Source: Candidatus Terraquivivens tengchongensis (GTDB lineage Archaea > Thermoproteota > Nitrososphaeria_A > Caldarchaeales > Wolframiiraptoraceae). Taken from it: 64,000 nucleotides of DNA. The notes below the pieces were generated by a model that saw nothing but the letters and a program-made list of their open reading frames with translations, was not told where the DNA came from and searched no databases. Location of the stretch: NCBI GenBank assembly GCA_023268355.1, contig JALNJK010000001.1, positions 62,001-126,000 on the forward strand, written 5' to 3'. The position numbers were made by a program, and so were the translations under genes. Positions 54,864 to 63,360 of this stretch are shown here, in pieces (position 1 is the first letter of the stretch; every line of letters begins with the position of its first letter).

Positions 54864-55628
54864 TCATTCCTCCTCATCTTCATCCGCCTTGATTTTTGAT
54901 TTTGTTGATTTACCTATTAAGGCGTCAAGCGGTTGCTTGATTACTATACCAAAATCAGATTGTATGTCGAATGTGTATATTGTGGGGTCCATTTGTGACC
55001 ATCGCATCTTTCTCACGTACAACGTCCTGACAAGTCTGCCGTCGAGCCTCGTTATGCCCATCACTATCACGCCTGAAGCGAGGAATTCCTCGTAACCGAA
55101 TCTGCTTAATCCAGCAGAGCCCGTAGGTATGTCGGTGATGAGCAGAGTTGTAGCGTTGCAAACTTCCTCCAAATACGTTATGACTTCCCTCAGATACTCT
55201 CTAACATAAAATTCCTCTTTAGCTCCCATGGCAAGGGCCGAGACGGGGTCCAGAACGATCCTTGATATAGGTCCGCCCCTGGTCACCTTTCTAATTGCCT
55301 CGATGAATGCCTTGCTCTCCTTTCCATACTTCCTAACCTCGGCTGCTTCGAGCCTTATCTCGAACGGATAGAAAAGGCCGCTCTTAACATAAGGCCAAAA
55401 GTTCCAGCCTAATGTTTCAGCACCCGTGAGGACGTTACCAACCCTCTCATCCAACGATACGTAAACACATGGCTCATTACGCAATAACCCATCTCTCAAA
55501 AACTGTAGGGCGAGTATGGTCTTACCAGCACCAGTCTCGCCGGTGATAAGATAGGTCCGTCCTTGGATGAAGCCGCCTCCTAGCATCTTGTCGAGTTTTG
55601 ATACACCTGTCGAAACTCTTTGCAACAA
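54864..55628 (-). CDS. KaiC/RadA-like ATPase
   Basis: 254 residues. VSTGVSKLDKMLGGGFIQGR then LITGETGAGKTILALQFL (Walker A) is the KaiC/GvpD-type start. Walker B is ISRIVLDPVSALAM, and a conserved TDIPTGSAGLSRFGYEEF follows. C-terminus is very acidic. These single-domain proteins are common in archaea near signalling or motility genes; the role here is unknown. It starts ATG 55628. Confidence 0.89.
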   Translation of the reverse strand: MLQRVSTGVSKLDKMLGGGFIQGRTYLITGETGAGKTILALQFLRDGLLRNEPCVYVSLDERVGNVLTGAETLGWNFWPYVKSGLFYPFEIRLEAAEVRKYGKESKAFIEAIRKVTRGGPISRIVLDPVSALAMGAKEEFYVREYLREVITYLEEVCNATTLLITDIPTGSAGLSRFGYEEFLASGVIVMGITRLDGRLVRTLYVRKMRWSQMDPTIYTFDIQSDFGIVIKQPLDALIGKSTKSKIKADEDEEE

Positions 55629-55669
55629 AAGCAGTCGGTATATCAGGCTACACTCGTCTTATAAATATT

Positions 55670-56899
55670 CTACTGCTTGATCAAAGAGGTAAAGATATCC
55701 CTGATAAGCTCTAGGTTGGGTGCGACGTCTAAGAGTTCTAAGCCCTTGATCAACTCTGGGTTCGGGTCTTTCAACATGTTCCCCGTGCAAATACAGACGA
55801 TAGTTTCGTTAGCATCAATCTCTCCGCTATCTATGAGTTTTTTGGTACCGGCTACCGATGCCGCTGCAGCAGGCTCCACGCCGATCCCCTCAAGGCTAGC
55901 CAGCATTCTTTGGGCCTCAATTATCTCAGCATCCGAGACCTTCGCGACAAGGCCGTCGGACTCTTTCACGGCCAACAGTGCCTTTTTCCAGTTTACCGGT
56001 CTCCCTATTCTTATGGCTGATGCTATGGTGTTAGGCATCTCAACGGGTCTTAACGTATCGTACCCTTCCCTTACTAAATCGACGAATGGTGATGCACCCT
56101 CAGCCTGTATGCCAACCATCGATGGCGTACCATCCGTAAGGCCTACTGTCTCCATTTCCTTGAACCCTTTCCAAGCTGCCGCTATGTTTCCGCAGTTCCC
56201 TACAGGAAGTGCTACGTATCCCGGTACTTTACCAAGCTGGTCTATTATTTCAAAGGCCACAGTTTTCTGCCCCTCAAGCCTCCACGGATTTATCGAGTTA
56301 AGCAGGTACGCTCCCACCTCCTCGACAACCTTCCATACTAAGCTCAAAGCCTCATCAAAAGTCCCGTCCAATCTAACCACTTTGGCACCGTACAACATGG
56401 CCTGAAACAGCTTGCCAATAGCGACGATTTGCTTCGGCACAATTACGATGCAAGGAATTCCAGCTCTAGCAGAGTATGCCGCAAGCGACGCAGCAGTATT
56501 GCCCGTCGATGCGCATACAACGCCCTTAACTCTAAGTTTTAACGCTTTTGTTATACCGATGCACATCCCTCTGTCCTTAAAGCTACCCGTGGGGTTCATA
56601 CCCTCGTACTTGATGTAAACATCTTTAGCTCCCATCCACTTGCCAAGCTTCTCGCATTTATAGAGAGGCGTCCCACCCTCGTCCAGCGATATTATGTTGT
56701 TACTATCTTCGAACGGAAGCAATTCAAAGTATCTCCAAACATTAAGCTTCCTAGACCTAAACTTATCCCAAGAAATATTATCCAAACTCCTGAGGTCTAT
56801 GTGAACTTCCAACAGGCCACCGCAATCGCATTTGTACTTTATAACGTCCGCATCATAAATTGAATGACATTCTATACATTCCTGCCAAACTTTTTTCAT
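55670..56899 (-). CDS. thrC: Threonine synthase
   Basis: 409 residues, PLP-dependent. A N-terminal zinc ribbon (CIECHSIYDAD ... CDCGG), the PLP lysine in GSFKDRGM, ASTGNTAASLAAYSARAG, PVGNCGNIAAAWKGF, the phosphate loop. It makes threonine from O-phosphohomoserine. Its TAA lies near the start of the KaiC-like gene, and its start overlaps the end of rbkR by four bases, so both may be read from one promoter. Confidence 0.95.
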   Translation of the reverse strand: MKKVWQECIECHSIYDADVIKYKCDCGGLLEVHIDLRSLDNISWDKFRSRKLNVWRYFELLPFEDSNNIISLDEGGTPLYKCEKLGKWMGAKDVYIKYEGMNPTGSFKDRGMCIGITKALKLRVKGVVCASTGNTAASLAAYSARAGIPCIVIVPKQIVAIGKLFQAMLYGAKVVRLDGTFDEALSLVWKVVEEVGAYLLNSINPWRLEGQKTVAFEIIDQLGKVPGYVALPVGNCGNIAAAWKGFKEMETVGLTDGTPSMVGIQAEGASPFVDLVREGYDTLRPVEMPNTIASAIRIGRPVNWKKALLAVKESDGLVAKVSDAEIIEAQRMLASLEGIGVEPAAAASVAGTKKLIDSGEIDANETIVCICTGNMLKDPNPELIKGLELLDVAPNLELIRDIFTSLIKQ

Positions 56900-57633
56900 A
56901 ACTTTTCACATCCAACCTCAGTATTACTTACATTCACGAGATTGCTAAATAACGAAACTGGTTGGAGGCTCACCGTCAGTTTCACTTTATCGCCATCCTT
57001 AAGACCATGCTTCTCCCTAAGGTTATGCGGTGCCACAACTTCTATCACGGATGTATCATGATGGGTTCTTTCTATGAAGAGTATAGCGCACTCATCTTCA
57101 TCGTTAAAGAGCGCTTTTATGCACTTAGCACTACCATAACTTCTCTTCTCGTCCTTGAAGCCCTCTATTACTATATTAGCGACTTTTTCTAACAACATTC
57201 TTCCTTCTATAGCCGCACTCGATAAAAGCTTTATGTTAAGCGTACCCAAGAATGGCTCAAAACCTAGCTTCTCTTTAATTTGGTTGTAGTAGCCCGACAG
57301 GCTGATGTAGTAAGCACCCTCACCAAGACCAGAAAATACTCTGCCCTCCAAAGTTATTTTTACGGGTCGCTCGAATATCCCCTTCAGCCTAACGTGCAAG
57401 TCAATCAATTCGTTCATTCCCTTTTCCGTTAATTTCACGTAAGTCTCCTTTCCGACAATTCTCCGTGTTATATAACCTTCCTTTTCTAGCTGAATGAGCA
57501 GTCTGGATGCTGTTTGTTGCGAAATGCTGAGTTGTTTCGCAAGCATTGACGTAGTTATTCTAACCTCATGGGCAAAGGCATCGTTCTCTGCCAAGAATAT
57601 CAGTATGCTCTCTTTTCCCTTTAGTAGCTTCAT
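56896..57633 (-). CDS. rbkR: CTP-dependent riboflavin kinase fused to HTH (RbkR)
   Basis: 245 residues. The N-terminal winged helix (VRITTSMLAKQLSISQQTA ... GYITRRIVG) precedes a RibK domain: GRVFSGLGEGAYYISL, GFEPFLGTLNIKLL, and AIEVVAP-type IEVVAPHNLREKHGLKDGD. This fused protein makes FMN using CTP and represses riboflavin genes in archaea, as known for RbkR. Its own operator may be in the 50-bp gap upstream (57634-57687), but no clear palindrome was picked out. The gene order rbkR-thrC overlaps by 4 bases. Confidence 0.92.
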   Translation of the reverse strand: MKLLKGKESILIFLAENDAFAHEVRITTSMLAKQLSISQQTASRLLIQLEKEGYITRRIVGKETYVKLTEKGMNELIDLHVRLKGIFERPVKITLEGRVFSGLGEGAYYISLSGYYNQIKEKLGFEPFLGTLNIKLLSSAAIEGRMLLEKVANIVIEGFKDEKRSYGSAKCIKALFNDEDECAILFIERTHHDTSVIEVVAPHNLREKHGLKDGDKVKLTVSLQPVSLFSNLVNVSNTEVGCEKL

Positions 57634-57687
57634 ACAGGGTACCGACCTAAAGGATTAACGCATTTTTCCTTAACATGTATGATGTTT

Positions 57688-58293
57688 TCATAGATTTATG
57701 GTTTCGTTAATCATCAGGCCCTTTTCAGTAAAAATAAGTATATCTATACCGTTCCCGCTTGCCGCATCTCTGGCTATTGACGCTTTAATCGCCTTTATGG
57801 ATAAGTCATAAAGCTCCTTTGGTGTCATGTCCTGTCTATATTCACTCTCAACAACCCCTATCGCTATCTCAGCGCCAGAACCTACAACGGCATAATCATC
57901 CTCTATCATGGAGCCTAACGGGTCTAATACTATAATGTGTGAACCATCTTCATCAAACCCTCCGACCACACTCTCTGTTAAGTAAGGGAAAAACCTGCTA
58001 CTGAATAGATAGGTGGAGAGAACCTTGGCCACGGTCTGAACTCTTGGCTCGATACGGTTCTCGATCCTGTAGAGATTTACCGCAGCCGTCGCATCCCTTA
58101 TGAGCATCTGCATATCGGCGACAAACCCTGCACATGCCGCCCCTATCTTTGGAGTTATCTGGAATACCTTTCTTACAGATTTGCTTATGACGAAGTAACC
58201 GTATGAAAGCCTCTTTTCAGAGGCTAAAGCGACCGCGCTCTTGCTTCTGATACCCAGTGTTGTCGCACCTGGGTACGGAAACTGAATACTCAA
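57688..58293 (-). CDS. psmB: Proteasome subunit beta (20S), active
   Basis: 201 residues. A short propeptide of 10 residues (MSIQFPYPGA) precedes TTLGIRSKS: the mature N-terminal Thr11 is the nucleophile; Lys of ASEKRLS is the expected K33 partner; GSGAEIAIGV and the SGNGIDI tail are typical. It forms the catalytic ring of the 20S core. A PAC2 chaperone-like gene is divergent across about 150 bp. Confidence 0.93.
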   Translation of the reverse strand: MSIQFPYPGATTLGIRSKSAVALASEKRLSYGYFVISKSVRKVFQITPKIGAACAGFVADMQMLIRDATAAVNLYRIENRIEPRVQTVAKVLSTYLFSSRFFPYLTESVVGGFDEDGSHIIVLDPLGSMIEDDYAVVGSGAEIAIGVVESEYRQDMTPKELYDLSIKAIKASIARDAASGNGIDILIFTEKGLMINETINL

Positions 58294-58450
58294 ATTCCGT
58301 TCACCGGCTTTCTTTGTTTAATCGTATTTAAGCGACATACTTAAATATTCACCATCTCATAAGGTTTTCCTTTTTTCACGTTAATGACACCGATTCGCTT
58401 AATGGATTACTGAAGTTAAATAGTGGGATTAACAACTCGTTAAACGAGGG

Positions 58451-59260
58451 ATGGAGAAGCTCATTCGCTTTTACGAGTTCCCGTCTCTAAAAGAGCCATA
58501 TCTAGTCGCTGGCTTCTATGGCTGGTCCGACGGTGGAAAAGTATCAAGCACGACGCTACTTTACTTGCTGTCCAAACTTCCATCAAAACTTTTTGCCGAA
58601 ATGAATCCAGAACCTTTTTACGATTTTACGGTAAGAAGACCTTATGTTTCTTACAAGTCGGGCATGATGACCAGCTATCTCATGCCAAAAAACGAGTTTT
58701 GGTACGTTAAGGAGGTAGGCAGTCGCTCGCTTGTGCTGTTCCTCGGTGAGGAACCCAACTTAAACTGGATGAAGTACGTTAGGGTCATAATGCATGTGAT
58801 CAAAAAATTTGGAATAAAGAGGGTTTACACGATAGGTGGTTTATTGGATAGGATACCACATACTGTTGAGCCCATGATAAGCTTCTTTATTAACAATGAA
58901 AACCTTAGAAAAGATGTATGGATGCTTGGTGGAGAATTCACAAACTATGAAGGACCCAGTAGTATTCACAGCCTCATACTATATGCGTGCATGAAAGAAG
59001 GTATAGAGGCTATGAGCATATGGGGGCACTCGCCTATTTATCTTCCATTTCCGGACGTCCAGACCACTTACCACATAATAAAGAAACTCGTGGACTATCT
59101 TAACATAGAGCTTGACCTCAGTGGTCTCGAGGCTGAGAGTAAGGACTTCAGGACTAGGCTTGACATTGAACTACAGAGCCAGCCAGAGTTAAGGAGGTTG
59201 GTCTTAGAGCTGGAGGACGAGTACTACAAGACACGAAGAAGGCTTGGATATATATCTTAA
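58451..59260 (+). CDS. PAC2 family protein (third paralogue)
   Basis: 269 residues. PYLVAGFYGWSDGGKVSSTTL and YTIGGLLDRIPHTVEP then EGPSSIHSLILYACMKEGI mark the PAC2 fold with its conserved GWxDxG start. C-terminal helices (RLDIELQSQPELRRLVLELE) resemble archaeal PAC2 tails. Location next to proteasome beta supports a chaperone role. It precedes rtcA by 14 bases on the same strand. Confidence 0.85.
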   Translation: MEKLIRFYEFPSLKEPYLVAGFYGWSDGGKVSSTTLLYLLSKLPSKLFAEMNPEPFYDFTVRRPYVSYKSGMMTSYLMPKNEFWYVKEVGSRSLVLFLGEEPNLNWMKYVRVIMHVIKKFGIKRVYTIGGLLDRIPHTVEPMISFFINNENLRKDVWMLGGEFTNYEGPSSIHSLILYACMKEGIEAMSIWGHSPIYLPFPDVQTTYHIIKKLVDYLNIELDLSGLEAESKDFRTRLDIELQSQPELRRLVLELEDEYYKTRRRLGYIS

Positions 59261-59274
59261 AAGTGTGAGCGGCT

Positions 59275-60360
59275 TTGCATGCGGAAAATGTTGTCGAGCT
59301 TGATGGCTCCATAGGTGAGGGTGGAGGTCAGGTACTGAGGACTGCTGTAACGCTTTCTGCTATAATGCTGAAACCCATTAGGATATACAACATTAGGGCC
59401 AAGAGGTCACCTCCAGGGCTTAGACCACAACACCTGACTGCTGTGAAGGCAGTGGCATGGTTAGCGGACGCTGAGGTTAAGGGATTGAGCGTAGGTTCCA
59501 GCGAGGTATTTTTCGTACCAAAAAGATTGAAGGGTGGAAAGACGACATTCGATGCAGGGACTGCCGGTAGTACTACATTAATTTTACAGTCACTGATGCC
59601 TGCCATGGCCTTTGCGGAAGAAAGGATAGAAGCTGAGATAAGGGGAGGAACTAACAACCCCATGGCGCCCACGTTCGAGTATCTTTCTTATGTGCTTCTG
59701 CCAGTGCTTAGAGAGATGGGTTGCAACTTCTCGCTCGAGCTGATAAGGCGCGGCTTTTATCCGAGGGGTCAGGGAATAATCAGGATCAAGTCGGAGCCCG
59801 TAGACTATCTCAGACCGATTAGGCTGACAGAATTTTCAGGTGTAGAGAAAATATCGGGAATTAGCTATAGTTGTAGATTGCCGGGCCACATAGCCGAGCG
59901 CATGGCTAAGAGCGCATTAAAGTTTTTGAATGAGAACGGTTATAAGAACACGGATATATTGCTGGAAATATTGCAGCCTGACGCACCGAAGTGTTCCATT
60001 GACCCCGGTTGCGGTATCATACTATTCGCTAAGACGAGGGACGGCCGTATAATCTCGTCGGACAGTCTTGGAAGATTAGGTGTTCCTGCTGAGAAAGTGG
60101 GCGAAGAAGCGGCAGCAGACTTAGTAAAGCAATTAAACGCTAAAGCACCTGTTGATAAACACCTGGGCGACCAGCTCGTTGTATGGGTAGCTATAGCAAA
60201 AGGTTACTCAGAGTACAAAGTTACAGAATTAACACAACATGCGCTTACGAGCATAGAGGTATGTAAAAGGCTGACAGGTGCAGAGTTTGTGGTTGATGGT
60301 GCGCTTGGCGAGCCCGGCATAATACGTTGTAAGGGCATAAGTTTAACACGAAAAGGTTGA
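59275..60360 (+). CDS. rtcA: RNA 3'-terminal phosphate cyclase
   Basis: 361 residues. DGSIGEGGGQVLRTAVTLSA, the RtcA opening; AKRSPPGLRPQHLTAVKA, FDAGTAGSTTLILQSL and IRGGTNNPMAPTFEY in order; the catalytic His of TQHALTSIEV near the C-terminus is present, so it is an active cyclase rather than an Rcl1-like scaffold. It converts 3'-phosphate to 2',3'-cyclic phosphate with ATP. Start TTG 59275. Confidence 0.94.
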   Translation: MHAENVVELDGSIGEGGGQVLRTAVTLSAIMLKPIRIYNIRAKRSPPGLRPQHLTAVKAVAWLADAEVKGLSVGSSEVFFVPKRLKGGKTTFDAGTAGSTTLILQSLMPAMAFAEERIEAEIRGGTNNPMAPTFEYLSYVLLPVLREMGCNFSLELIRRGFYPRGQGIIRIKSEPVDYLRPIRLTEFSGVEKISGISYSCRLPGHIAERMAKSALKFLNENGYKNTDILLEILQPDAPKCSIDPGCGIILFAKTRDGRIISSDSLGRLGVPAEKVGEEAAADLVKQLNAKAPVDKHLGDQLVVWVAIAKGYSEYKVTELTQHALTSIEVCKRLTGAEFVVDGALGEPGIIRCKGISLTRKG

Positions 60361-60371
60361 AGTCGCTCGCT

Positions 60372-61151
60372 TTAAGTTCGAAACTTTGCGGCTCTGTTGG
60401 CTATGAGTGCAGAGAGGATGCCTGCTGGAACACCACCGTCTATGTTCACCACGCCTATACCAAGCGAGCACGATTGGAGCATCGCCATCAACGCAGTCTT
60501 GCCTTTACCGCCATAACCGTAACCAGACGAGGTAGGTACGGCGATTATCGGTACGTCTACGAGACTTCCGACAACTGTCGGAAGAGCTCCCTCCCTTCCT
60601 GCTACGACCACTATTACATCAACGTCCCATTCCAACAGTTCTTTAAGAGGTTCAAAGAGCCTATGGATGCCGGCTGCTCCAACGTCGTAAAATGATTTTA
60701 CCATACAACCCATCTCTTCGGCAACTACTCTTACCTCCTCAGCTACTGGAATGTCGTGAGTCCCAGCCGTTAGTATACCGACCCTTCCGCCAGTGCTGGG
60801 TTTATGGTAGTCTTTATCCCTTACGACAAGAATTCCGGCCAGCTCATTATATTGAGATTCGCAATCTTTTGGTAGACGTGATGCTAGACCCTCATATCTT
60901 CTCTTCTGGAGTCTGGTTACTATAGTCCTTCTATCTCTCTTTAATAATGCATGTATTATCTCCAAAAGTTGCTCGTCCGTTTTTCCTTCGGCGAGTATGA
61001 GTTCTGGTATGCCTCTCCTCAACTCTCTACCAATGTCTAGCTTTGCAAAGTTTGACACTTCCTGAACGGCGAGAAGCTTTATGAGTTTTTCAGCATCCTC
61101 GATGCTCAGTTGACCCTTAGAAAGTCTGGTGAGTATCTCACGCAGGTTCAT
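60372..61151 (-). CDS. larB: LarB (pyridinium-3,5-biscarboxylate mononucleotide synthase)
   Basis: 259 residues. The AIR-carboxylase-like core has VGILTAGTHDIPVAEEV, FYDVGAAGIHRLFEPL, VAGREGALPTVVGSLVDVP and TSSGYGYGGKGKTAL. LarB carboxylates NaAD to start the nickel-pincer nucleotide cofactor. It is downstream of larE by a 4-base overlap; larC and larA are not in this window. Homology to PurE is not a better match because of the long N-terminal helical part. Confidence 0.93.
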   Translation of the reverse strand: MNLREILTRLSKGQLSIEDAEKLIKLLAVQEVSNFAKLDIGRELRRGIPELILAEGKTDEQLLEIIHALLKRDRRTIVTRLQKRRYEGLASRLPKDCESQYNELAGILVVRDKDYHKPSTGGRVGILTAGTHDIPVAEEVRVVAEEMGCMVKSFYDVGAAGIHRLFEPLKELLEWDVDVIVVVAGREGALPTVVGSLVDVPIIAVPTSSGYGYGGKGKTALMAMLQSCSLGIGVVNIDGGVPAGILSALIANRAAKFRT

Positions 61152-62005
61152 GTAAGATTTTCTATAAAAGCATGTTTATCCGTCTTTCGTAGAGATTCAA
61201 GGAAACTTCCCGTTCTGTACCCTTCCAAGTCCAACGTCACGAAGGTAAAGCCGAGGCTCTTAATATAGGTCGCTATCCTATCCATGAGGTTTGTGTCAAA
61301 CATTAGATACCTTTCGTCCTTACCGACCTCTATCCTAACGATGTCTCCGTGAACCCTAACACGGAGGACCCTCGGGTTAACATGCGTCCTTATGAATTCC
61401 TCGGCCATGGCGACCTTTTTCAGGAGCTCGGCGGTTATCGGGTGACCATATGCTATCCTTGAGGCAAGACATGGCGAGGAAGGTTTCGGTGCCGTGGGAA
61501 GGCCGAGCAGTCTTGAGATTTCCCTCACAAGTTCCTTTCCTATGCCCAGCTCGGCCAAAGGACTCCTAACGTTATACTTTCTAGCAGCCTCGATACCTGG
61601 TCTAAAATCCTTTAGGTCGTCAAAGTTCGTTCCGTCTACTATCTGTTCAACGCCTAGGCTGGCGGCAAGCTCTGAGAGCTTATTGTACAATTCCTCCTTA
61701 CAAAAATAACATCTATCGGGCATATTCCTTACATATTCCGGCCTGGCTGTTTCATTCGTGTTCACAAAAAACTGCTTAATGCCTATAAGCTTGGCAATTT
61801 CGACCGCCTCTTTTAGCTCCCATTCCGGGAGTGATGGTGAACGAGCCGTGGCCGCGTAAGCCTTGTCACCTAATGCCATGTATGCAACCTTGGCAACTAG
61901 TGTGCTATCAACACCTCCCGAGAAGGCGACCAACACGTTGTTGAACTTCTTAAACCATGCTATGAGTTCCGAAAGTTTTGAGTTCGCATCTTCCATGTGC
62001 GTCAT
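61148..62005 (-). CDS. larE: LarE (ATP-dependent sulfur transferase)
   Basis: 285 residues. FSGGVDSTLVAKVA is the PP-loop; the CxxC of RCYFCKEEL and the Cys of SPCLASRIAYG give three cysteines. LarE adds thiols to the pyridinium dicarboxylate made by LarB. Single-Cys enzymes sacrifice their own sulfur; three cysteines are more like the [4Fe-4S]-bearing class, though that is inference. ATG at 62005, or 61996, starts the gene. Confidence 0.92.
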   Translation of the reverse strand: MTHMEDANSKLSELIAWFKKFNNVLVAFSGGVDSTLVAKVAYMALGDKAYAATARSPSLPEWELKEAVEIAKLIGIKQFFVNTNETARPEYVRNMPDRCYFCKEELYNKLSELAASLGVEQIVDGTNFDDLKDFRPGIEAARKYNVRSPLAELGIGKELVREISRLLGLPTAPKPSSPCLASRIAYGHPITAELLKKVAMAEEFIRTHVNPRVLRVRVHGDIVRIEVGKDERYLMFDTNLMDRIATYIKSLGFTFVTLDLEGYRTGSFLESLRKTDKHAFIENLT

Positions 62006-62103
62006 TTTTAACAGATTCTGGGTTAAAAAGCTTTTAAAGGTTACAACTCATGCAGAACTATTTCACGAAAAACTTTTTGTTATCATGTAACTTCTAATGC
62101 TTT

Positions 62104-62796
62104 GTGCCAGGGCTGGGGAAGGATTGGTGGAGAGTCGTAAAGACACTCGACAGACTTTCATGCTTTTACGATGAACTAAACTCCGTGATCTCACTCGGTA
62201 GGGATAAAGAGCTCAGAAGGATTACGGCCAGGAATTTAGGAAATGTAAGCGGTGTGGTGTTAGATGCCGGTGCGGGCAACGGTGCCATGACGAGGGCATT
62301 ACTTGCCGAGAATCCAAACGTGAAGCTCGTCATCATGTTAGATTTCTTGCCGGAAATGCTGAAGAAAGCTAACGTCGAGGATTCGGTTTGCGAGAGACTC
62401 GTCGGAGTGTTTGAGGCGATACCGTTGAGGGATGGCTCGGTAGATGGTGTTGTCATGGCATTTTCCTTACGCGATGCTTATGATATGAGCGCTGCGCTGC
62501 AGAATATCAAGAGAGTCATGAAGAACTGCGGAAGGCTCTCAATCTTGGAGCTCAGCAAACCAGACAACGCGTTCAAGCGCCTCCTCGTCGCACTATATTG
62601 GAGATTAATTTCGCCCATGCTGGCTTTTATGAGGTTAGGAAGAAAAGGTCTGTTGGCATACGAAATATACATAACCTATAAGAAGATGCCGGAGAACAGA
62701 GCATTCATCAAATTAATGAGGGCTTTTTTCGAAAGTGTGAATGTTAAGAAGAAGATGCTGGATGGTGTAATATTGGTGAGCGCATTGCATAGTTAA
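62104..62796 (+). CDS. UbiE/COQ5-like SAM methyltransferase
   Basis: 230 residues. Class I motif VLDAGAGNGAMTRALL, post-I VIMLDFLPEML, and the UbiE-type DGVVMAFSLRDAYDMSAAL and LSILELSKPDN. Relatives methylate quinone rings or other lipids. With no other quinone genes nearby the substrate is not known. The start is GTG 62104. Confidence 0.85.
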   Translation: MPGLGKDWWRVVKTLDRLSCFYDELNSVISLGRDKELRRITARNLGNVSGVVLDAGAGNGAMTRALLAENPNVKLVIMLDFLPEMLKKANVEDSVCERLVGVFEAIPLRDGSVDGVVMAFSLRDAYDMSAALQNIKRVMKNCGRLSILELSKPDNAFKRLLVALYWRLISPMLAFMRLGRKGLLAYEIYITYKKMPENRAFIKLMRAFFESVNVKKKMLDGVILVSALHS

Positions 62797-62829
62797 ATAT
62801 ACCTGCCAGCTATTTGTTAATGGTCTTTC

Positions 62830-63360
62830 TTGAGGAGAGCGTTATTCATAGGCAGGTTCCAGCCAATACATATAGGTCACGTCGAGGCAATAAAGCACAT
62901 ACTATCCGAGAATGACGAACTCATAATTGTGGTGGGAAGTGCACAGTATAGCCACACATTCGATAATCCATTCACAGCTGGCGAGAGAATAGAAATGGTA
63001 AGGATGGCTTTGGAGGAAGCGGGTGTAGATCTTAGGAGGGTTCTTATAATACCGGTGCCCGACGTAGGTTCCCACTCTATATGGGTTGCGCATGTTAAAT
63101 CACTAGCACCAAGTTTTCAAACAGTATACACCAATAACCCGTTGGTAACACAACTGTTTAAGGAAGCAGGTTACGAAGTGAAACCAATTAATATGTTCAG
63201 GAGAGATGAACTCATAGCGACAAGGATAAGAAAGATGATGGTGGGAGATGAGGAATGGAGGGCGCTTGTACCAAAGTCTGTGGCACAGTTCATCGAGAAG
63301 GTAGAAGGCGTGAAACGGCTTAAGATGGTCGTCAGTACGGACTCTCCTGTTCACGCCTAA
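62830..63360 (+). CDS. nadM: Nicotinamide-nucleotide adenylyltransferase
   Basis: 176 residues. FIGRFQPIHIGHVEAIKHIL is the nucleotidyltransferase HxGH site; SHTFDNPFTAGERIEM the NMN loop; RRDELIATRIRKMM the C-terminal ISTxxR-like motif. It makes NAD+ from NMN and ATP in archaea. Start is TTG 62830. Its 3' end overlaps the convergent SAM hydrolase gene by 29 bases. Confidence 0.94.
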   Translation: MRRALFIGRFQPIHIGHVEAIKHILSENDELIIVVGSAQYSHTFDNPFTAGERIEMVRMALEEAGVDLRRVLIIPVPDVGSHSIWVAHVKSLAPSFQTVYTNNPLVTQLFKEAGYEVKPINMFRRDELIATRIRKMMVGDEEWRALVPKSVAQFIEKVEGVKRLKMVVSTDSPVHA

